Notes: a model not told the origin generated them from the letters alone. A DNA stretch of 64,000 bases from Reticulitermes speratus (GCA_021186555.1 JAJKFL010000004.1:37967351-38031350); one strand, 5' to 3'. Numbered from the stretch's first letter, positions 1 through 11,822 are shown. Numbers and translations are program-made.

Positions 1-149
1 CACGTTTTTATTGTTACACGCACATTTTGTTACAAAAATTCTTAAATATATTTACTCACCGTCAACATTAAACTTACGTTTTAATCCAGCGGACTCTCAG
101 TTTATACCGGTAAATAATTGTAAAGCTTGATAATTTTTTATTTACCTTT

Positions 150-259
150 TATATAAATTTGAATGCAAAAAGGAGCTCAGCCAACATATTTCCGCGAGCC
201 GCACATTATATGTCAAAAGAGCCGCAATTGGCTCGCGAGCCGCGGTTTGGTCACCCCTG
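150..259. mobile_element. hAT-like DNA transposon, one end
   Basis: The stretch is built from inverted GGCTCGCGAGCC-type words and finishes in TCACCCCTG at 251-259. Read from the other strand it begins CAGGGGTGACCAAACCGCGG, which is the usual look of a hAT terminal repeat in animals. The rest of the element would lie to the left, outside the window. No 8-bp target duplication can be checked because only one end is present. Confidence 0.45.
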
Positions 260-262
260 CTA

Positions 263-1106
263 TATAGACTTAATAATCTGTAATGTCATGTTAATATTAA
301 CACATTCAACATCTACTTAACGTTATACATATCTGTAATGTCATGTTAACATTAACACATTCAACATCTACTTAACATTATACATATCTGTAATGTCATG
401 TTAACATTAACACATTCAACATCTACTTAACATTACACATATCTGTAATGTCATGTTAACATTAACACATTCAACATCTACTTAACGTTATACATATCTG
501 TAATGTCATGTTAACATTAACACATTCAACATCTACTTAACATTATACATATCTGTAATGTCATGTTAACATTATCACATTCAACATCTACTTAACATTA
601 TACATATCTGTAATGTCATGTTAACATTAACACATTCAACATCTACTTAACATTATACATATCTGTAATGTCATGTTAACATTATCACATTCAACATCTA
701 CTTAACATGATACATATCTGTAATGTCATGTTAACATTATCACATTCAACATCTACTTAACATTATACATATCTGTAATGTCATGTTAACATTATCACAT
801 TCAACATCTACTTAACATTATACATATCTGTAATGTCATGTTAACATTATCACATTCAACTGCTACTTAACATTATACATATCTGTAATGTCATGTTAAT
901 ATTATCACATTCAACATCTACTTAACATTATACATATCTGTAATGTCATGTTAACATTAACACATTCAACATCTACTTAACATTATACATATCTGTAATG
1001 TCATGTTAACATTATCACATTCAACATCTACTTAACATTATACATATCTGTAATGTCATGTTAACATTATCACATTCAACATCTACTTAACATTATACAT
1101 ATCTGT
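263..1106. repeat. 55-bp satellite, block 1 (about 15 copies)
   Basis: Near-identical AT-rich units repeat every 55 bp, each containing TGTAATGTCATGTTAACATT and ending in TACATAT. Many units here carry ATTATCACAT in place of ATTAACACAT, and the variant clusters in the middle and right part of the block. No coding potential is visible. Confidence 0.95.
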
Positions 1107-2271
1107 ATACATACTCCGCGGATACAACCCAGAGTAAGACCACGACAAAGGTGTATACAAACAGTATACCTGGTAGCTGCCACCAATCGTAACTCCGTAC
1201 GATAATTCCTTAACAAAACAATTCAATACACTGGGGAGGGTTCCCTAATTTCATATTGTAAACAAACTCATAAAAACCAAACAATTTATTAACAAAACTA
1301 TATCTACTCAAGCAACAAAATTATTAATACAACAAAGTTACTCTAATAAACCAAAACAACAAATATAACACAGTCTGTTAAATTTCCTTTCTCTTACTTT
1401 GTATTTTCCCCAGTTATTCTGTCTCCCGTTGTTGGACTCACACACTTTCAGTAGCCTCACATTAACATCCCCCTAGTAGGAATATTGTGTTTCCTTTTAC
1501 ATACATAATAACAGGGTTGCACCAGTCTTACCTTGTATCAGGAGCACTCCGATCATCTCGGAACTAACCGACATAACCAATGATATTAACCTCTATTAGT
1601 GACGCAATAATTCAATTAATTCACGCCGTTTCCACTTCACTTTTGTTACACACGATTTCACTTATCTACTTAATTGCTCTCACTTTATCACTCTGTTGAT
1701 AAACAAGCACTGATGCCATTCATTCTCTTGTCATTTCTTTTAAATGATCGACGCTTCTTTCACTAATCTGCACTTAAATGTATAACCAAAATAAGTTGAC
1801 GTCTTGCGGCTGCTTTCTTATCTGCGCCGACTTAACATTGTTACAAATAAAACTGTTATCTTCGAATTTCTATAAGTTGTGAATTTCAAATTTCTCCATC
1901 CAAAACTGAAGCCAAACTCCTCGAGCTATTGTCTCTCCTCAGTATTTAAAACCTCGGTTCCTCACCCAAATCATACATCACATGATGGTTGCTCCTAACT
2001 CATTCTCCAATCAAACTCATTATTACAATACCTCCCACATATGGATCTACCAATTAAAACACATTGTTCCAGTTTGCACTGCTTCCTATCTAAGTGCTGA
2101 CCTGCAGTTCTCATAGCCTTGGTCTTTCTACTGAGTGTGTAAGTCTCACGGAAATCAACTAACCCTTGTACCTTAGCTCTACAACTGGAATATTCCATCA
2201 TAGTTTCACTAAGCTTATAAATCATGCACAAAATTCAAAAAATTTTACCCTTGCCCCAATATTCACTACAT
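1107..2271. other. Unassigned AT-rich segment between two satellite blocks
   Basis: About 1.16 kb of unique-looking sequence separates two blocks of the same 55-bp satellite. I see no terminal inverted repeats, no clear target-site duplication, no tRNA-like box and no convincing reading frame. It could be an unrecognised insertion or ancestral sequence flanked by two expansions. Confidence 0.6.
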
Positions 2272-3253
2272 CATGTTAACATTAACACATTCAACATCTA
2301 CTTAACATTATACATATCTGTAATGTCATGTTAACATTAACACATTCAACATCTACTTAACATTATACATATCTGTAATGTCATGTTAACATTAACACAT
2401 TCAACATCTACTTAACATTATACATATCTGTAATGTCATGTTAATATTAACACATTCAACATCTACTTAACATTATACATATATGTAATGTCATGTTAAC
2501 ATTAACACATTCAACATCTACTTAACATTATACATATCTGTAATGTCATGTTAACATTAACACATTCAACATCTACTTAACATTATACATATCTGTAATG
2601 TCATGTTAACATTAACACATTCAACATCTACTTAACATTATACATATCTGTAATGTCATGTTAATATTAACACATTCAACATCTACTTAACATTATACAT
2701 ATCTGTAATGTCATGTTAACATTAACACATTCAACATCTACTTAACATTAAACATATCTGTAATGTCATGTTAATATTAACACATTCAACATCTACTTAA
2801 CATTATACATATCTGTAATGTCATGTTAACATTAACACATTCAACATCTACTTAACATTATACATATCTGTAATGTCATGTTAACATTAACACATTCAAC
2901 ATCTACTTAACATTATACATATCTGTAATGTCATGTTAACATTAACACATTCAACATCTACTTAACATTATACATATCTGTAATGTCATGTTAACATTAA
3001 CACATTCAACATCTACTTAACATTATACATATCTGTAATGTCATGTTAACATTAACACATTCAACATCTACTTAACATTATACATATCTGTAATGTCATG
3101 TTAACATTAACACATTCAACATCTACTTAACATTATACATATCTGTAATGTCATGTTAACATTAACACATTCAACATCTACTTAACATTATACATATCTG
3201 TAATGTCATGTTAACATTAACACATTCAACATCTACTTAACATTATACATATC
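2272..3253. repeat. 55-bp satellite, block 2 (about 18 copies)
   Basis: Same unit and orientation as the block at 263-1106, but more uniform: almost every copy has ATTAACACAT, and the TTATC variant common in block 1 is absent. A few copies have TTAATATT for TTAACATT. Confidence 0.95.
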
Positions 3254-3318
3254 CCGTGCAGTAGCTTCACATATGAGTTTTTATTACCAACACTGCACAA
3301 CAAAATTTAATCTTTAAT

Positions 3319-3546
3319 AAGGTAAAGTTTTCCCTAGAACGGGCCATGAAGGCCCAGAGGGGGAGTAGTGGTATAGCTCTACTCTTTCTTTAACCTTGGC
3401 GCTAGATGAGGGTGGGTGGTCAACTCCACACCCCGACGGCTTTACCCCCGGGAAAGAGACCCGGTACCCATTGTACAGGAGGCTGGGTGGGCCCCAGGGC
3501 CGGTCTGGACGGGTGCAGAAAATCTCGCCTCCCACCGGGATATCCC
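3319..3546 (-). mobile_element. SINE family B, head missing
   Basis: Matches the body of the full copy at 29085-29368 on the opposite strand: the GGCCATGAAGGCCCAGAGG end, the CTCTACTCTTTCTTTAACC segment, and the CCCACCGGGAT junction. The tRNA-like head is absent beyond the CCACCGGGAT point, so the copy is 5'-truncated in SINE orientation. Confidence 0.85.
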
Positions 3547-3737
3547 TAATATTAAATTTCAATGAGTTATTCTGACTGTATAACATTGCAGATTCCAATG
3601 ACTTAAGAAATATATTTGGAGACAGAATTTTATACACTTTTATAATTATTGTACTTTGTATTTTATGCATTGACAATATATTTTAATATCATATATATAT
3701 AAATTAAACTATATATATAAAATTATTTGTATTATCA

Positions 3738-4016
3738 CTCACCTGGCGGTTGTACACGCGGTAAAGGACACGGGTTCGATTCCCGATGGTGTCATTTTTT
3801 ATTGATATAATCCTTTCGGTCGATATGGCCCTGGGTCGACCCAGCCTCTAACATAAATGAGTAACGGGAATACTTACTGGGGGGTAAAGGCGGCCGGTGC
3901 GTAGGGCTGACAACCTTACCACCTTCATGTGCGATTGTCTATAAATCTGTGAGCCTCAACCTGCTGGAACCCTAAGGACCTGTCCAGGGCTGTAATGGGA
4001 TTGCTTTGCTTTATTA
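3738..4016 (+). mobile_element. SINE family A, tRNA-derived
   Basis: A B-box-like GGTTCGATTCCC lies at 3773-3784 in a degraded tRNA-like head, followed by the family body (GGCGGCCGGTGCGTAGGGC, then TTACCACCTTCATGTG, then CCTGTCCAGG). Transcription would be by RNA polymerase III from the internal A and B boxes, as known for such SINEs. Confidence 0.85.
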
Positions 4017-4075
4017 TATAGCGTTTGACTGCTGTAAATAATTGACGTACTGTAGGCTGCGTACGTCTGTGAAAA

Positions 4076-4125
4076 GTGACTACCTGATGATGGTACGATG
4101 GTTAGCCGAAACATGTAGGAGTAAC
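4076..4125 (+). ncRNA. Hammerhead ribozyme motif
   Basis: CTGATGA at 4084-4090 is followed by an imperfect stem II (4091-4107), GAAAC at 4108-4112 and ATGTA to 4117. Predicted cleavage falls after A4117. Stem I pairs GTGACTAC with GGAGTAAC with two mismatches. Stem III is the palindrome ACATGT with no real loop, so activity would need two molecules. Core residues match the hammerhead consensus CUGANGA / GAAA / NUH. Confidence 0.7.
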
Positions 4126-4894
4126 AAGAATTGTGCAGTGGTTCGTAATAAAAACCCATTCAATATTTGTAATCTCTAAAGCACAGCAGCCATTAAGTCT
4201 CTTCCACTTCACACTGCATTTTAGTCCTCTTACTAAGAAGACAGGTTATTACATTGCGTGAGATTTAAGATTCTCAGGGCGGTCAAGATAAGCGTTTTAT
4301 GGGATTTGACACCGTGTAGTCTGGTAGATATATAAAGTTGTTTCAGAGGAACTTCTTATTTCATTACCACCAACTATCCAAAGGATGGGGCAGCAGGTTC
4401 CTCCAAAACGTCGGCAAGTATCCACTGACTATATCGCGTTACATAACGGAAAGGGTAATCATGGAATTTGTATTTATGAAAATTTGGAGCGTGTGATGCT
4501 TGGGCCTAATTTAGCTGTATCCTAAACACATAATATAATCGTAAAAATGTGCGTTGGTTTACACAAGTTATCGCATATTTGTAAATACGTATAATCTCAG
4601 AAACTTTTGTAATTTAAATTTTTCATTTTTCAAAATATTACATAATAAAATAAACAAATAAGTGTATATATATTACTTTTATATTTTTCAAATTACAACC
4701 TTTCAATTACAAGTAACCTGTGATTATATTTGTAAGAAATTAATCACAGACTAATTATCGTCTATGACCTAATTATTTCGAAGTGGAGGTTGGTATAGAA
4801 ACACAATATCTCTGTATCATCTTTACATTTCTTTCTGACTGTCTTCTGGTTACATTTTGTTTAGTGGAGGGTAACATCCAGGTGTTCTGGGAGA
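4126..4894. other. Unassigned segment with one decayed hammerhead-like word
   Basis: No gene is visible. CCTCCAAAACGTCGGC near 4396-4411 resembles the GAAACGTC half of the hammerhead family, but the rest of the core is absent. The part from about 4608 reappears in corrupted form at 5331-5686. Confidence 0.5.
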
Positions 4895-5060
4895 TCTGAT
4901 GTCCTCAAAATTTGTGATACTGAAGATTCAGTCTTCTGGGATGTTATGCTGTGTCGTTGGGTGATAGTACCCGACGTTTCGAAAGCATTACAATCTTTCA
5001 AATTGTTGAAGCAGTCTTGGACTGTTTGACCTTGAAGACGACAGCACTACGATCCCATGA
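4895..5060 (-). repeat. Decayed hammerhead-family repeat
   Basis: On the minus strand GAAACGTCGGG occurs around 4970-4983 and a degenerate TTGAAAGA lies where CUGANGA should be. The GTCTTCTGGGATGTTATGC segment matches the flanks of the other copies near 8470 and 33890. Family membership is clear, activity unlikely. Confidence 0.5.
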
Positions 5061-5142
5061 AAAGGACTCGAATGTTCAGCAGCACCTCTGTGATAATCTA
5101 AAATCTGACATGTAATACCGTGGTAGTCACGTAACAGGAAGG

Positions 5143-5330
5143 GGAAGTGTGTCTACATGTTTCTACAATAAAAACTTTACAGTGTAACACTGCCCAAAAT
5201 GTGTCTACATGTTTCTACAATAACAACTTTACAGTGTAACACTGCCCAAAATGTGTCTACATGTTTCTACAATAACAACTTTACAGTATAACACTGCCCA
5301 AAATGTGTCTACATGTTTCAAGAAACATTT
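5143..5330. repeat. 52-bp satellite, block 1 (3-4 copies)
   Basis: Units contain GTGTCTACATGTTTCTACAA and TTTACAGTGTAACACTGCCC and repeat every 52 bp with little divergence. Confidence 0.92.
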
Positions 5331-5686
5331 TAAGTGTTAAATTTTTCATTTGTCAAATATTCTATAAATAAACAATAAGTGTATAATCAATATTACTGTC
5401 TATATGTTTTCAATAACAACTTTCAATTACATGCTAAACCTGTGTTACATTTTAAATTATACAACTAATTATGTCTATGACCCAAATTTCAAGTGGTTTA
5501 TAAAACACAATTCTCATGTACATCCAATGTGTTACATTTTCTATTCTTGACTGTCACTCATGGTCTACATTTTTTCATAAGTGGAGGGTAACATCCAAGT
5601 GTTCGGAGACTGTTTCTCTCAAAACTTGTGATAACTGAAGATTCGTCTTCTGGTTTATACACTTTCAGTGGTGAAATCCCGTACAG
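5331..5686. repeat. Garbled second copy of 4608-4940
   Basis: The segment follows 4608-4940 in order (TTTTTCATTT, AATAAGTGTAT, AGTGGAGGGTAACATCCA, GAAGATTC, TCTTCTGG) with dense small deletions and patches that look like the neighbouring 52-bp satellite. This is either an old duplication or a consensus error in an array that was hard to assemble. Confidence 0.6.
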
Positions 5687-6145
5687 TTTCAACAGATAAC
5701 AATCTTTAAATGTTGCCAAATGTGTCTACATGTTTCTACACCATAAACTACAGTGTAACACTGCCCAAAATGTATTACCATGTTTCTACAATAACAACTT
5801 TACAGTGTAACACTGCCCAAAATGTGTCTACATGTTTCTACAATATCAACTTTACAGTGTAACACTGCCCAAAATGTATCTACATGTTTCTACAATAACA
5901 ACTTTACAGTGTAACACTGCCCAAAATGTGTCTACATGTTTCTACAATAACAACTTTACAGTGTAACACTGCCCAAAATGTGTCTACATGTTTCTACAAT
6001 AACAACTTTACAGTGTAACACTGCCCAAAATGGTCTACATGTTCTACATACAACTTTACAGTGTACATCAATGTGTCTACATGTTCTACAATAACAACTT
6101 ACAGTGTCTGCAAGTGTTCATTTCTTAAACTTACAGTGTAACATG
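5687..6145. repeat. 52-bp satellite, block 2 (about 9 copies)
   Basis: Same unit as 5143-5330. The last two or three units are ragged with many single-base losses, unlike the clean copies in the middle. Confidence 0.9.
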
Positions 6146-6949
6146 CAAAGGATCTTTATACGTATATCGTGGAAAGGGTAAGGTTATTCTGAACAAGTTA
6201 GGCAATTTAATTCTAGATAAATAAAATTGTGGATAATTTTTACTTAACAATAATAAAAAATTTAGAAGCATAATATATATGTTTTTTACATGAAAGTAAT
6301 TTTCATTTTCTCTAAAATTTTTAACCGTTTTTTTTTCGGTTCCGAAGTGTATTTAGCGCCTTACTTTCGGAAAGCGCGCAGAAACGCGATTGTCTACATG
6401 TAAGGCGTCCATTACTGATGTCAGATTTAAGAAACATTTCGGATGTGTCTTCGAAAATGGGTGACATTTTAGATGTGAATTTTCAAACAAATCCGTTAAG
6501 CATGTCTCGTGATGTTACACGAAGACAGACGGACAGACAGACAGTGACAGACAAAAACACATCTAGTTTATACGAGCAAGCTGTAAGTTTTTGAAGAAAA
6601 AAAATCATGAAACAAAGAAAATAATATCAGAAATTCCTGTCTAGCTAAAATATTTTGAAAATACTGGATTTGGGATTTAAACAAACATTACATTATTATA
6701 ATGAGCTGTTGGCAAAATGCGATGCAAGTTATGAAGGGTCCATTTTGGAACGTGAGGTATGATATAGGGGAGGTGGAAAATAGCACAAGTCGGAGATTGC
6801 GAATACTTGGAAATCTCTAGAAACACAAGGCTACGCTGAAGAACACAATCTGTGTTATGAATAATTTATAAACGCCAGAATCCAGAAGTATTGCGAATAC
6901 AAAGTGGACACACACATGCTTACTTCTGCTGCGTCTTCTCGGTTAGAAA
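6146..6949. other. Unassigned segment with GACA microsatellite
   Basis: AT-rich, no reading frame worth calling. An imperfect (GACA)n run lies at about 6522-6553. Otherwise nothing recognised. Confidence 0.6.
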
Positions 6950-6951
6950 TA

Positions 6952-7029
6952 CAGGGTATACACAAAAGAATGGTGCGGTTTCAATAGTTTTCACTATTGA
7001 AACCGCACCATTCTTTTGTGTATACCCTG
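6952..7029. mobile_element. 78-bp palindromic MITE, Tc1/mariner type, copy 1
   Basis: The two halves are perfect reverse complements apart from a few central bases: CAGGGTATACACAAAAGAAT at one end and its complement at the other. It is flanked by TA at 6950-6951 and 7030-7031, the target duplication of Tc1/mariner elements. There is no coding capacity, so it must be moved in trans. Confidence 0.85.
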
Positions 7030-7031
7030 TA

Positions 7032-7526
7032 CAATGCAGTGAACACATTCGTTTGTTGATGTATTTCTGAGTGTATAATCGATAACTATGCTAACTCTTC
7101 AAAGCGTAAAATTCAGGCAGGTTTAGGCCTGTTCAAAAATTAATTTCCTACCTCGCAGGAAACATACAAAGATTAATCAGTTAAATTTTTTGGGGGTAAT
7201 AATCTTTGTTTCTTCAGAGGATAATTAGGACATAAATACATTTTGTGGGAAAAATGCAGACTGTTTAATGTAAAAGTAGGCGGTACATACAGCACGCACT
7301 GTGATTTCTGGGTCTATATATCAGTTTATTATTTAATTCCTTTGGCCACGTAATTGTGTAGGCCTACTTCGATAGTAATAAATGCGACATTGTGTCTATA
7401 TTTGGAATTAAAAACGAATGGAAGATGGATGTGGTGTAAAGGTCGTTTAACAACCATCCCCGAAATCTAATCTACCTGTTGTCCAGACGTAGAAATGGAA
7501 TTACAAATGTATGTAAATTATGAGGA
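7032..7526. other. Unassigned segment
   Basis: No recognisable gene, repeat or RNA. The AT-rich sequence runs up to the 31-bp array. Confidence 0.6.
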
Positions 7527-8420
7527 ATTCTGTACAGAAGAGTGATTAACACGTACAATTCTGAACGGAAGAGTGATTAACACGTACAATTCTGAACGGA
7601 AGCGTGATTAGCACGTACAATTATGTACAGAAGAGTGATTAACACGAAAATTCTGTACAGACGCGTGATTAACACGTACAATTCTGTACATAAGCGTGAT
7701 TAACACGTACAATTCTGAAAACGGAAGCGTGATTAACACGTACAATTGTGTACAGAAGAGTGGTTAACAAGTACAATTATGTACATAAGCGTGATTAACA
7801 CGTAGAATTCTGTACAGAAGAGTGATTAACACGTACAATTCTGAACGGAAGCGTGATTAGCACGTACAATTATGTACAGAAGAGTGATTAACACGTAAAT
7901 TCTGTAGAGACGCGTGATTAACACGTAGAATTCTGTACAGAAGTGTGATTAACACGTAAATTCTGAATGGAAGCGTGATTAGCACGTAAAATTCTGAAAG
8001 GAAGCGTGATTAACACGTACAATTATGTACAGAAGAGTGATTAACACGTACAATTCTGTACAGAAGCGTGATTAACACGTAGAATTCTGTACAGAAGTGT
8101 GATTAACACGTAAATTCTGAATGGAAGCGTGATTAGCACGTACAATTATGTACAGAAGAGTGATTAACACGTACAATTATGTACAGAAGCGTGATTAACA
8201 CGTAGAATTCTGTACAGAAGTGTGATTAACACGTAAATTCTGAATGGAAGCGTGATTAGCACGTAAAATTCTGAAGGAAGCGTGATTAACACGTACAATT
8301 ATGTACAGAAGAGTGATTAACACGTACAATTATGTACAGAAGCGTGATTAACACGTACAATTATGTACATAAGCGTGATTAACACGCACAATTCTGTACA
8401 TAAGCGTGATTAACATGTAA
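7527..8420. repeat. 31-bp satellite (about 28 copies)
   Basis: Each unit contains GTGATTAACACGTA and AATTCTGTACAGAAG, with recurring variants (GAGTG/GCGTG, TTAT/TTCT, short units lacking two bases). Variants recur in blocks, suggesting that groups of several units were duplicated together. Confidence 0.93.
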
Positions 8421-8462
8421 AATTTCCTGCAGTAACAAAGTATTCTGACGTATACAAGATGT

Positions 8463-8590
8463 GAGATTATGGTCTCCTGAGATATGATGCTGTGTCCTTG
8501 ATTGAGTGGCTACCGACGTTTCGAAGGAACGTAGTCTTATTCATCTTCAAGGGTCACAAAGTCACAGCGCCATATCCCAGAAGACTTCAA
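8463..8590 (-). repeat. Decayed hammerhead-family repeat
   Basis: On the minus strand TTGAAGA replaces CUGANGA, followed by an extended stem II region and GAAACGTCGG. Flanking TCTCCTGAGATATGATGCTG matches the family flank seen near 33900. One core base differs, so cleavage is doubtful. Confidence 0.5.
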
Positions 8591-8654
8591 TCCTATTTAG
8601 AATTAAATACTGAATAAAATTTGTAATAAAATAACCCCCTCCCCCGGGTCATAT

Positions 8655-8795
8655 GACGTATGTTCGAACTCGAACACCCTCAACCTATGTTCCTCCATCA
8701 GTGTGAGAGGCCAAGCGTCACATCCATACAAAACAACAGGCAAAATTATAGTTCTGTATATCTTAATCTTTGTATTTTTGGATAAAGATATACAG
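8655..8795 (-). mobile_element. LINE fragment, C-terminal part of the reverse transcriptase ORF
   Basis: Translated on the minus strand the segment reads KIYRTIILPVVLYGCDAWPL and continues TLMEEHRLRVFE. This is the conserved LYGC.TW..T...E..L..FE region after the reverse transcriptase domain of non-LTR retrotransposons. It is the same family as the 3' end at 39004-39540. Only a fragment remains. Confidence 0.75.
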
Positions 8796-9328
8796 CCACT
8801 ATTTCCCTATACAGCATTCAATGATTGATACTGAAGAAAGCACACTGTTCCCTGTCAGGTAGGAACTCAATCTTTAAAATAGATTAATTTTAGTCTTTAA
8901 AGGGTTGACTGTGATACCAAGAACGTATTATAGCTGGTGTCGTGACGGGATTTTAGATTCCTACAACTTTTTAGCATAACCGATTTCCTACAACATCTAC
9001 AGTGACGCCGTTCCCATTTTCTACTGAATATATTTTTTCGTGTTCTCAATATTAACAGCTGGAAATAATAAAACTATAAAAAGTGCTCAACTCTAAGCCT
9101 TCTGATCCATTGCTGAAGATCGCAACAAATGTTTAACTTACAACTATTGCTTCTTACACTTCAATTGGACCCTGAAGTTTAATTTATTCAGTTAAAGGCA
9201 TATCGATTGTGTTAAAATTGGCTGTGTGTTTTGAGGCCTTTCTGGAGGTGTGTGTTTGATAGTACGACCGTCCAACTGAGTGTGTCACCTGCAGTGTAAC
9301 AAAGGTGCATCTTGTAACAGACGTCGTC
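8796..9328 (+). promoter_or_regulatory. Possible upstream and 5' UTR region of the 9329 exon
   Basis: Mostly unassigned. An arthropod initiator-like TCAGTT at 9188-9193 and TATCGATT at 9201-9208, one base from the insect DRE motif TATCGATA, lie about 120-140 bp before the candidate start codon. Both are short enough to arise by chance, so this is a weak call. Confidence 0.2.
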
Positions 9329-9437
9329 ATGAACACGATGAGTAGTGGTGGTGCTGGCGGCGGTGGAGGAAGCAAGAGAAGCAAAGAGGATAAGGCAAGT
9401 GTTGAGAAATATTATAGACTGACGGGACCGCTAACAG
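9329..9437 (+). CDS. Candidate first coding exon of an unrecognised host gene
   Basis: From ATG at 9329 the frame gives 36 codons: MNTM, then SSGGAGGGGG, then SKRSKEDKASVEKYYRLTGP, then LT, ending with one extra base at 9437 directly before GTAAAGT, a good 5' splice donor. Composition differs sharply from the AT-rich surroundings, and the Ser/Gly-rich N-terminus followed by charged residues is typical of an insect N-terminal region. An in-frame ATG at 9338 is an alternative start. Reading on without splicing hits a stop about 30 bases later, which fits an exon-intron border. I do not recognise the protein and no second exon is visible in the window; the next one would lie beyond the satellite-filled sequence. 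It could still be chance. Confidence 0.42.
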
Positions 9438-9715
9438 GTAAAGTAAAAAATTCACAGCTTTTCTTATAGTGAAATTGCATTCCTGCATGTTAGTTTTGTA
9501 CAAATTTGGTATAGATTTGCCGGCGGTTTCCCTGCTGAGACACAAACAACAGAAATAGTGGTCGAATAAAATACACAGCGAATGCACAAGGGATAACTTG
9601 CACCGCTGACATAGACAGTCAACTGACAATAATGTATGTATTATAGATAACTGGATTACTTTTCTTCATTCATTAAGCCAAAACAAACCTCAGACTGATA
9701 AAGAAAATCTGCTCT
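9438..9715. other. Unassigned segment, intron start if the exon is real
   Basis: Starts with GTAAAGT. No repeat or further coding sequence recognised before the 32-bp array. Confidence 0.4.
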
Positions 9716-11111
9716 ACGAACTGCCCAGTTCTCGTTCTGTCTGCTCTAACGAACTGCCCAGTTCTCGTTCTGTCTGCTCTACGAACTGCCCAGTTCTTCG
9801 TTTGTCTGCTCTACGAACTGCCCAGTTCTCGTTTTGTCTGCTCTACGAACTGCCCAGTTCTCGTTCTGTCTGCTCTACGAACTGCCCAGTTCTCGTTCTG
9901 TCTGCTCTACGAACTGCCCAGTTCTCGTTAATGTCTGCTCTACCCGAACTGCCCAGTTCTCGTTCTGTCTGCTCTATGAACTGCCCAGTTCTCGTTTGTC
10001 TGCTCTACGAACTGCCCATTTCTCGTTCTGTCTGCTCTACGAACTGCCCAGTTCTGTTCTGTCTGCTCTTCTACGAACTGCCCAGTTCTCGTTCTGTCTG
10101 CTCTATGAACTGCCCAGTTCTCGTTCTGTCTGCTCTACGAACTGCCCAGTTCTCGTTCTGTCTGCTCTACGAACTGCCCAGTTCTCGTTTTGTCTGCTCT
10201 ACGAACTGCCCAGTTCTCGTTCTGTCTGCTCTACGAACTGCCCAGTTCTCGTTCTGTCTGCTCTACGAACTGCCCAGTTCTCGTTTGTCTGCTCTACGAA
10301 CTGCCCATTTCTCGTTCTGTCTGCTCTACGAACTGCCCAGTTCTCGTTCTGTCTGCTCTACGAACTGCCCAGTTCTCGTTTTGTCTGCTCTACGAACTGC
10401 CCAGTTCTCGTTCTGTCTGCTCTACGAACTGCCCAGTTCTCGTTCTGTCTGCTCTACGAACTGCCCAGTTCTCGTTTTGTCTGCTCTACGAACTGCCCAG
10501 TTCTCGTTTGTCTGCTCTACGAACTGCCCAGTTCTCGTTCTGTCTGCTCTACGAACTGCCCAGTTCTCGTTCTGTCTGCTCTACGAACTGCCCAGTTCTC
10601 GTTCTGTCTGCTCTACGAACTGCCCAGTTCTCGTTTTGTCTGCTCTACGAACTGCCCAGTTCTCGTTTTGTCTGCTCTACGAACTGCCCAGTTCTCGTTT
10701 TGTCTGCTCTACGAACTGCCCAGTTCTCGTTCTGTCTGCTCTACGAACTGCCCAGTTCTCGTTCTGTCTGCTCTACGAACTGCCCAGTTCTCGTTCTGTC
10801 TGCTCTACGAACTGCCCAGTTCTCGTTCTGTCTGCTCTACGAACTGCCCAGTTTTCGTTCTCTCTGCTCTACGAACTGCCCAGTTCTCGTTCTGTCTGCT
10901 GTACGAACTGCCCAGTTTTCGTTCTGTCTGCTGTACGAACTGCCCAGTTCTCGTTCTGTCTGCTCTACGAACTGCCCAGTTCTCGTTCTGTCTGCTCTAC
11001 GAACTGCCCAGTTTTCGTTCTGTCTGCTCTACGAACTGCCCAGTTTCGTTCTGTCTGCTCTACGAACTGCCCAGTTCTCGTTCTGTCTGCTCTACGAACT
11101 GCCCAGTTCTC
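9716..11111. repeat. 32-bp satellite (about 43 copies)
   Basis: Units carry TCTGCTCTACGAACTGCCCA and TTCTCGTT with small variants. Because 32 is not a multiple of three and the unit lacks stops, three very long open frames appear on the plus strand, all cycling through the same three peptides. They are not genes. Confidence 0.95.
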
Positions 11112-11740
11112 ACACACATGCACGGCACCACAGCAGTCATTGCTGTATAAAACTTTAATTCTGTGTTCTCCCTACTTTGTCTATATGTGTTGGCTTCACT
11201 CCAGCTAAAATTGACATACTTTAGCTTCATACCAATTCACGTTGAGTGCCCATGAATAATTTTTGGGTACTTTTATTGAGGAATTTTACCGAAATATCTG
11301 CATTATTAATTGGAAAATGAAAATACCCACAGACAAGCCTTCAGTCGGCACAAACATACGCGTTTAAATTTATGAAATTGCTGCATGAAATAAAGATGCG
11401 TATCACTGTGCGTATGTTCACGTACATTTAGTTACAGCATGGCGGGAGGCCTCAGCTGAATTTTGGGTGATGAAATTTTCCCTTACATTTCTGAACACCA
11501 GTGCAGGCAGTTGCAGTGTGCGTGGCCGTGTGGTGAACACTGGCGGGGGGAGGGGGGTGAACTGCATGTAGGTCAGTTCGTAGCTGCTGGAGGGACATTA
11601 CATGGTCACCAAATGCAGGTCACAGGTCGCCACTGTAAGTGGCCAAATCATTTAAGACGCATTTCAAATTAGTTCTTATTAAGACATTCATGAAATGAAT
11701 ACGAGTTCAGAGAGATATATTGCCAGTGCGACAAATCAAA
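11112..11740. other. Unassigned segment
   Basis: No gene, RNA or mobile element recognised. A GGCGGGGGGAGGGGGG run lies near 11541. Confidence 0.6.
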
Positions 11741-11742
11741 TA

Positions 11743-11820
11743 CAAGGTATACACAAAAGAATGGTGCGGTTTCAATAGTTTTCACTATTGAAACCGCACC
11801 ATTCTTTTGTGTATACCCTG
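11743..11820. mobile_element. 78-bp palindromic MITE, copy 2
   Basis: Same length and almost the same sequence as 6952-7029, flanked by TA at 11741-11742 and 11821-11822. The only clear change is CAAGG for CAGGG at the left end. Confidence 0.87.
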
Positions 11821-11822
11821 TA

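Noticed and set aside
9802-11208. Very long plus-strand open frames over the 32-bp array
   Set aside because: Three overlapping frames give the same cycling peptides because the unit has no stop; no start context, no domain, pure repeat.
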